DNA of 64,000 nucleotides from Oxalobacter paeniformigenes. Its GTDB lineage: Bacteria > Pseudomonadota > Gammaproteobacteria > Burkholderiales > Burkholderiaceae_D. Both the position numbers and the translations under genes were made by a program. Of the stretch, positions 60,824 to 64,000 are shown one piece after another; the first letter of the stretch is position 1; each line of letters begins with the position of its first letter. The notes under the pieces are model-generated. The model worked only from the letters and a program-made list of their open reading frames with translations. It did no database searches and was not told the DNA's origin. The stretch spans positions 9,041-73,040 of the forward strand of contig NZ_JAMKYL010000007.1 in the NCBI RefSeq assembly GCF_027158465.1, given 5' to 3'.

Positions 60824-62026
60824 ATGGCGCAGCAGTTTCTGGAAATGCCCGACAAGGACGGGTATTTCGGCGAGTACGGCGGACAGATCGTTTCGCCTGA
60901 ATTGAAAGCGGTCATGGATGAAATCGCCACCGCGTATGAAGAAGTCAGCAAGACAAAAGCGTTTCAGGACGAATTGCAGGAACTGTATGCGGATTTCGTC
61001 GGCCGTCCCAGCCCGATTTTCTATGCCAAACGTCTGTCGGAACGTCTGGGCGGCGCACGCATTTTTCTGAAACGCGAAGATCTCAACCATACCGGTGCGC
61101 ACAAGATCAACCACTGTCTCGGTCAGGCACTTCTGGCCAAATACATGGGCAAGACCAAGGTGTTGGCGGAAACCGGTGCAGGCCAGCATGGCGTCGCACT
61201 GGCGACGGCTTGCGCGCTGGTCGGCATTCCCTGTGAAATCCACATGGGGGAAATCGACATCAAGAAAGAACATCCCAACGTCACCAAGATGAAAATTCTG
61301 GGATGCAATCTGATTTCCGTCACGCGCGGCGGCAAGACGCTCAAGGATGCCGTGGACAGCGCATTTGAAGAATATCTGAAAGACCCGAAAAACTTCCTGT
61401 ATGCCATCGGTTCTGTCGTCGGCCCGCATCCGTTCCCGAAAATGGTACGTGATTTCCAGAGCATCGTCGGAAAAGAAGCCAGAGCGCAATTTCTGGCGCG
61501 TGAAAAGAAATTGCCTGACGTCGTGACCGCCTGCGTGGGTGGCGGCTCGAACGCCATCGGCATCTTTACGGAATTTTTGCCGGATGAATCGGTGGAACTG
61601 GTCGGTGTGGAACCGGCTGGCAAGGGACTGGATACGCCGGACAATGCCGCGACGCTCAGTCTGGGCAAAAAGGGAACGCTGCACGGCTTCAAGTGCTATA
61701 CCTTGCAGGATGACAAGGGCGAACTGTTGCCGGTCTATTCCATTGCGTCCGGTCTGGATTATCCGGGCGTCGGACCGCAACACTGCTATCTCAAGGATAT
61801 CGGCCGGGTCAAATACGAAGCCATTACCGACAAGGAATGTCTGGACGCATTCCTGACGCTGTCGCGTATCGAAGGCATCATTCCGGCACTGGAAAGCGCC
61901 CATGCCGTCGCCTACGCCATGAAGATCGCGAAAGAACTGGGACCGGACAAGACCATTCTGGTCAACCTGTCCGGCCGTGGCGACAAGGATGCCGATTTCA
62001 TCGCCAACTATCTCGGCATCAACTGA
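60824..62026 (+). CDS. trpB: Tryptophan synthase beta chain, stand-alone
   Basis: A 400-residue PLP enzyme joining indole and serine. It has LKREDLNHTGAHKINHCLGQ with the Schiff-base Lys (about residue 88), AETGAGQHGVALATA, VGPHPFPKMVRDFQSIVG, the phosphate-binding CVGGGSNAIG and YPGVGPQH. No trpA or trpF is adjacent, and details such as NH for NN after HKI, and IDIKKEHPNVTKMKILG, set it off from the commonest operon-encoded TrpB, so it may be a second copy. ATG 60824 has GGGAG upstream. Its stop abuts the converging exonuclease gene. Confidence 0.92.
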   Translation: MAQQFLEMPDKDGYFGEYGGQIVSPELKAVMDEIATAYEEVSKTKAFQDELQELYADFVGRPSPIFYAKRLSERLGGARIFLKREDLNHTGAHKINHCLGQALLAKYMGKTKVLAETGAGQHGVALATACALVGIPCEIHMGEIDIKKEHPNVTKMKILGCNLISVTRGGKTLKDAVDSAFEEYLKDPKNFLYAIGSVVGPHPFPKMVRDFQSIVGKEARAQFLAREKKLPDVVTACVGGGSNAIGIFTEFLPDESVELVGVEPAGKGLDTPDNAATLSLGKKGTLHGFKCYTLQDDKGELLPVYSIASGLDYPGVGPQHCYLKDIGRVKYEAITDKECLDAFLTLSRIEGIIPALESAHAVAYAMKIAKELGPDKTILVNLSGRGDKDADFIANYLGIN

Positions 62027-62812
62027 TCAGACCGTCAGGTCGTAACGGATCGTCAGGGGAGCGTGGTCTGAAAACCGCGTTTCCCTGTAAATTTCCGCGG
62101 AAACCGCCTTGCCGGCCATGCCCGGCGTGGCGATCTGGTAATCGATACGCCATCCCGTATTGTTCTGCCATGCCTGTCCCCGGTTGCTCCACCAGGTATA
62201 GGATTCTCCTGTCGTATCGGGATGCAGCTTCCGGTACACATCTACCCAGCCCAGTTCATCGAAAACACGCGACAGCCATGCCCGTTCTTCCGGCAGGAAA
62301 CCGGAATTTTTCTGGTTGCTTCGCCAGTTTTTCAGGTCGATTTCACGATGCGCGATATTCCAGTCGCCGCAGATGACATATTCCCTGCCGCTTGCCATCA
62401 GTTTTTCAAGATGCAAAAAAAACCGATCCATGAAACGGAATTTGGCTTCCTGACGTTCCGGAGAGGATGAACCGGACGGCGCATACAGGGAAATCAGGCT
62501 GAAATCCCGGAAATCGCATTGGAGGTAACGTCCTTCGGCATCGAATTCCTCACTGCCGAAACCATGAACGACATGTAACGGTTCGATACGGCTGTAAATC
62601 CCAGTACCCGAATAGCCCTTCTGGACGGCATGGTCGAAATAACCATGAAAACCGTCCGGCCCGGAAAGTGCGGGCGACATATCGCCGGACTGTGCCTTGA
62701 GTTCCTGTACGCAGACAAGGTCTGAGTTGGAGGGGCCAGTTATCCAGTCCAGAAACCCTTTTCTGGCGGCAGAACGGATACCGTTGAGATTGGCGGTCGT
62801 AATGGAGAGCAT
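62027..62812 (-). CDS. xth: Exodeoxyribonuclease III
   Basis: A 261-residue AP endonuclease/exonuclease of the EEP fold. It has TTANLNGIRSAARKGFLDWI near residue 5, the metal Glu in CVQELKAQ, SLYAPSGSSSPERQEAKF, ICGDWNIAHREIDL, WRIDYQIATP, and the catalytic FSDHAPLTIRY. It nicks 5' of abasic sites and degrades 3' ends in base-excision repair. It is divergent from pyrE, the usual exoA-pyrE layout in betaproteobacteria. Confidence 0.95.
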   Translation of the reverse strand: MLSITTANLNGIRSAARKGFLDWITGPSNSDLVCVQELKAQSGDMSPALSGPDGFHGYFDHAVQKGYSGTGIYSRIEPLHVVHGFGSEEFDAEGRYLQCDFRDFSLISLYAPSGSSSPERQEAKFRFMDRFFLHLEKLMASGREYVICGDWNIAHREIDLKNWRSNQKNSGFLPEERAWLSRVFDELGWVDVYRKLHPDTTGESYTWWSNRGQAWQNNTGWRIDYQIATPGMAGKAVSAEIYRETRFSDHAPLTIRYDLTV

Positions 62813-62928
62813 CGTTTTCTTCCGGTAAAAGAACCTATCATACCCGAAAGCGCAAGTTTGCTCCGGCTACCGGTTATCGGGACGGCACGTTACAATACGG
62901 CATTCCCATTCTGTTGCGAGGTCTGAAA

Positions 62929-63597
62929 GTGAGTGCATTAAGAGAAGAATTCATCCGTTTCGCCGTCGATTGCGGTGTATTGCGTTTCGGTGAATTCGTG
63001 ACGAAAGCCGGCAGGACATCCCCCTATTTTTTCAATGCCGGTCTGTTCAATGACGGACAGTCGCTGGGTCGTCTGGCCGATTACTATGCCGATACCCTGC
63101 TGCAATCGGGTGTGTCGTTCGATATGCTGTTCGGCCCCGCATACAAGGGGATTCCGCTGGTCGCGGCAGTCGCCGTCTCGCTGGCAGCGAAAGGGCGGAA
63201 CGTGCCGTTCGCCTACAACCGCAAGGAAGCCAAGGACCATGGCGAAGGCGGTGTCATCGTCGGTGCACCGCTTAAAGGAAAGGTCGTCATCATCGACGAC
63301 GTGATTTCCGCCGGTACGTCCGTCAACGAATCGGTCGGCATCATCCGTCAGGCAGGCGCCACGCCGGGCGTGGTGCTGATCGCGCTGGATCGTATGGAAC
63401 GCTCCGGCAAGGACAATGCCCTGTCGGAACTGTCCGCCGTTCAGGAAGTACAGAAAGCGCACGGCATGCCCGTTCTGTCGATCGCCAATCTCGACGACTT
63501 GCTCGGCTATCTCGAAAAAGCGGGAACGACCGAAGAGCTGGAACGCTACAAAAATGCCGTCAAGGCATATCGCGACCGTTACGGCGCAAGCCGCTGA
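62929..63597 (+). CDS. pyrE: Orotate phosphoribosyltransferase
   Basis: A 222-residue type I phosphoribosyltransferase making OMP from orotate and PRPP. It has FTKAGR-like FVTKAGRTSPYFFNAGLF near residue 25, MLFGPAYKGIPL, FAYNRKEAKDHGEGG, and the PRPP loop VVIIDDVISAGTSVNES near 120. GTG 62929 is preferred because GAGG lies about seven bases upstream; a TTG at 62914 is also in frame. A weak terminator follows. Confidence 0.95.
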   Translation: MSALREEFIRFAVDCGVLRFGEFVTKAGRTSPYFFNAGLFNDGQSLGRLADYYADTLLQSGVSFDMLFGPAYKGIPLVAAVAVSLAAKGRNVPFAYNRKEAKDHGEGGVIVGAPLKGKVVIIDDVISAGTSVNESVGIIRQAGATPGVVLIALDRMERSGKDNALSELSAVQEVQKAHGMPVLSIANLDDLLGYLEKAGTTEELERYKNAVKAYRDRYGASR

Positions 63598-63607
63598 CGA
63601 TATCTTT

Positions 63608-63643
63608 CGGGCGGCTTGCAGGAAGGGAAAACCGCCCGTCTTT
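63608..63643 (+). terminator. Probable terminator after pyrE
   Basis: CGGGCGG (63608-63614) pairs with CCGCCCG (63632-63638) with a 17-base loop, followed by TCTTTA. The weak T tract lowers confidence. Confidence 0.6.
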
Positions 63644-63791
63644 ATGTAGGAATTGGCACGGAAAATCGCAATGTCTTTTCGGAAGAAACAGACACAAATG
63701 CACAAATAAAGCTTCAAAAAAATCAAAAAACAGCGTTTTTGTTGCGTTTAAGATACAAAAAAACTTGAATGGCGAACGAAATTCAAACACG

Positions 63792-63832
63792 CTACCTACC
63801 TACCTACCTACCTACCTACCTACCTACCTACC
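63792..63832 (+). repeat. Tetranucleotide repeat (CTAC)10 upstream of the porin gene
   Basis: Ten uninterrupted CTAC units plus one C lie 65 bases ahead of the porin start codon. Such tracts change length by slipped-strand mispairing, and in this position a change would alter promoter spacing or leader length, not a reading frame. Confidence 0.95.
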
Positions 63833-63897
63833 GCTATTCTGTCAATGACTCCCGCAGGGATTCCTCACTTTTTTTTAATTTAAAAGGGCAGAATAAA

Positions 63898-64000
63898 ATG
63901 AAAAAAACGCTTATCGCTTTGGCTGTCTTGGGTGCCGCTGCCGGCGTGGCTCATGCACAATCCAACGTTACCATCTACGGTGTCGTCGATACCGGTTTTA
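63898..64000 (+). CDS. Gram-negative porin, N-terminal part
   Basis: The first 34 residues only. Signal peptide KKTLIALAVLGAAAGVAHA is followed by QSNVTIYGVVDTGF, the first beta strand of betaproteobacterial general porins (Porin_4/OmpC-like). It would form an outer-membrane trimer for small solutes, possibly anions such as oxalate. ATG 63898 has AGGGCAG upstream. The gene runs off the right end. Confidence 0.88.
   Translation, partial: MKKTLIALAVLGAAAGVAHAQSNVTIYGVVDTGF

Larger units (their letters stand above)
63598..63897. other. Spacer between pyrE and the porin gene
   Basis: There is no gene in these 300 bases. They hold a probable pyrE terminator, TTGAAT-N10-ATTCAA (63765-63786), the CTAC repeat tract, and an AT-rich leader with AGGGCAG as the porin ribosome-binding site. 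Confidence 0.6.

Noticed and set aside
63792..63832. CTAC tract considered as a CRISPR-like or direct-repeat array
   Set aside because: Unit is 4 bases with no spacers; it is a simple sequence repeat.
1..64000. Search for transposases, integrases, attachment sites, toxin-antitoxin or defence genes
   Set aside because: None seen; every sizeable gene fits a housekeeping or metabolic role and strand/codon character is uniform.

Overview
The window looks like chromosomal DNA of an oxalate-using betaproteobacterium, most likely Oxalobacter or a close relative. This is inferred from gene content: an OFA-family oxalate/formate antiporter and a formyl-CoA:oxalate CoA-transferase homologue lie next to a complete glyoxylate-to-phosphoglycerate route. 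Betaproteobacterial blocks are also present (gcl-hyi-glxR-ttuD-pyk, gshA-gshB-EIIA-ptsH-ptsI, metX-metW, ubiK-comM, ahcY-metF with an SAH riboswitch). No insertion sequence, prophage, rRNA operon or CRISPR array is visible. Both ends cut genes: the C-terminus of a polyprenyl diphosphate synthase on the left and the start of a porin on the right.

Region by region. 1-3.4 kb: ispB end, tRNA-Pro(CGG), a long non-coding leader with hairpins, a divergent tryptophanase/tyrosine phenol-lyase-like enzyme, and a biotin ligase. 3.6-7.4 kb: a single-chain pyruvate carboxylase with a C-terminal zinc ribbon. 7.5-14.9 kb: a LysR regulator divergent from gcl, hyi, glxR, glycerate kinase and pyk, which turns two glyoxylate into pyruvate and CO2. 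15-20.3 kb: a fluoroacetyl-CoA-thioesterase-like protein, the OFA antiporter, a Crp/FNR regulator, the CoA-transferase and a formyl-THF hydrolase-like protein. 20.4-23.3 kb: SAH riboswitch, ahcY, a small membrane protein and metF. 23.4-27 kb (minus strand): nusB, ribH, ribB with a degenerate RibA half, and mnmE.

27.4-49.2 kb is housekeeping: argD/astC, an HTH protein, mltB, an HDAC-family amidohydrolase, a YlqF GTPase, a hypothetical gene, a short asparaginase-like protein, glmU, phosphoketolase, queC, tamA-tamB, a DUF3108 protein, rfaE2, ttcA, folB, a pteridine-reductase-like SDR and a MidA-type methyltransferase. 49.2-57.5 kb: a lipoprotein, a DUF1840 protein, comM, ubiK, gshA, gshB and a soluble PTS set (EIIA, HPr, EI). 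57.5-64 kb: a SAM-II-type riboswitch, metX, metW, an AmpG-like permease, a stand-alone trpB, exonuclease III, pyrE, and a porin preceded by ten CTAC repeats.

The most interesting structure is at 15.4-18.1 kb. A cysteine-cluster-free FNR-type regulator sits between the antiporter and CoA-transferase genes. Each of those genes has an upstream TTGAC-N4-GTCA(A/T) box with a -10-like hexamer about 32-33 bp downstream, which is the spacing of a class II FNR promoter. A second box (TTGAT-N4-GTCAA) lies nearer the regulator's own start. The CoA-transferase has Gln where the characterised Oxalobacter Frc has Trp48, so this looks like a second, separately regulated oxalate (or related acid) module.
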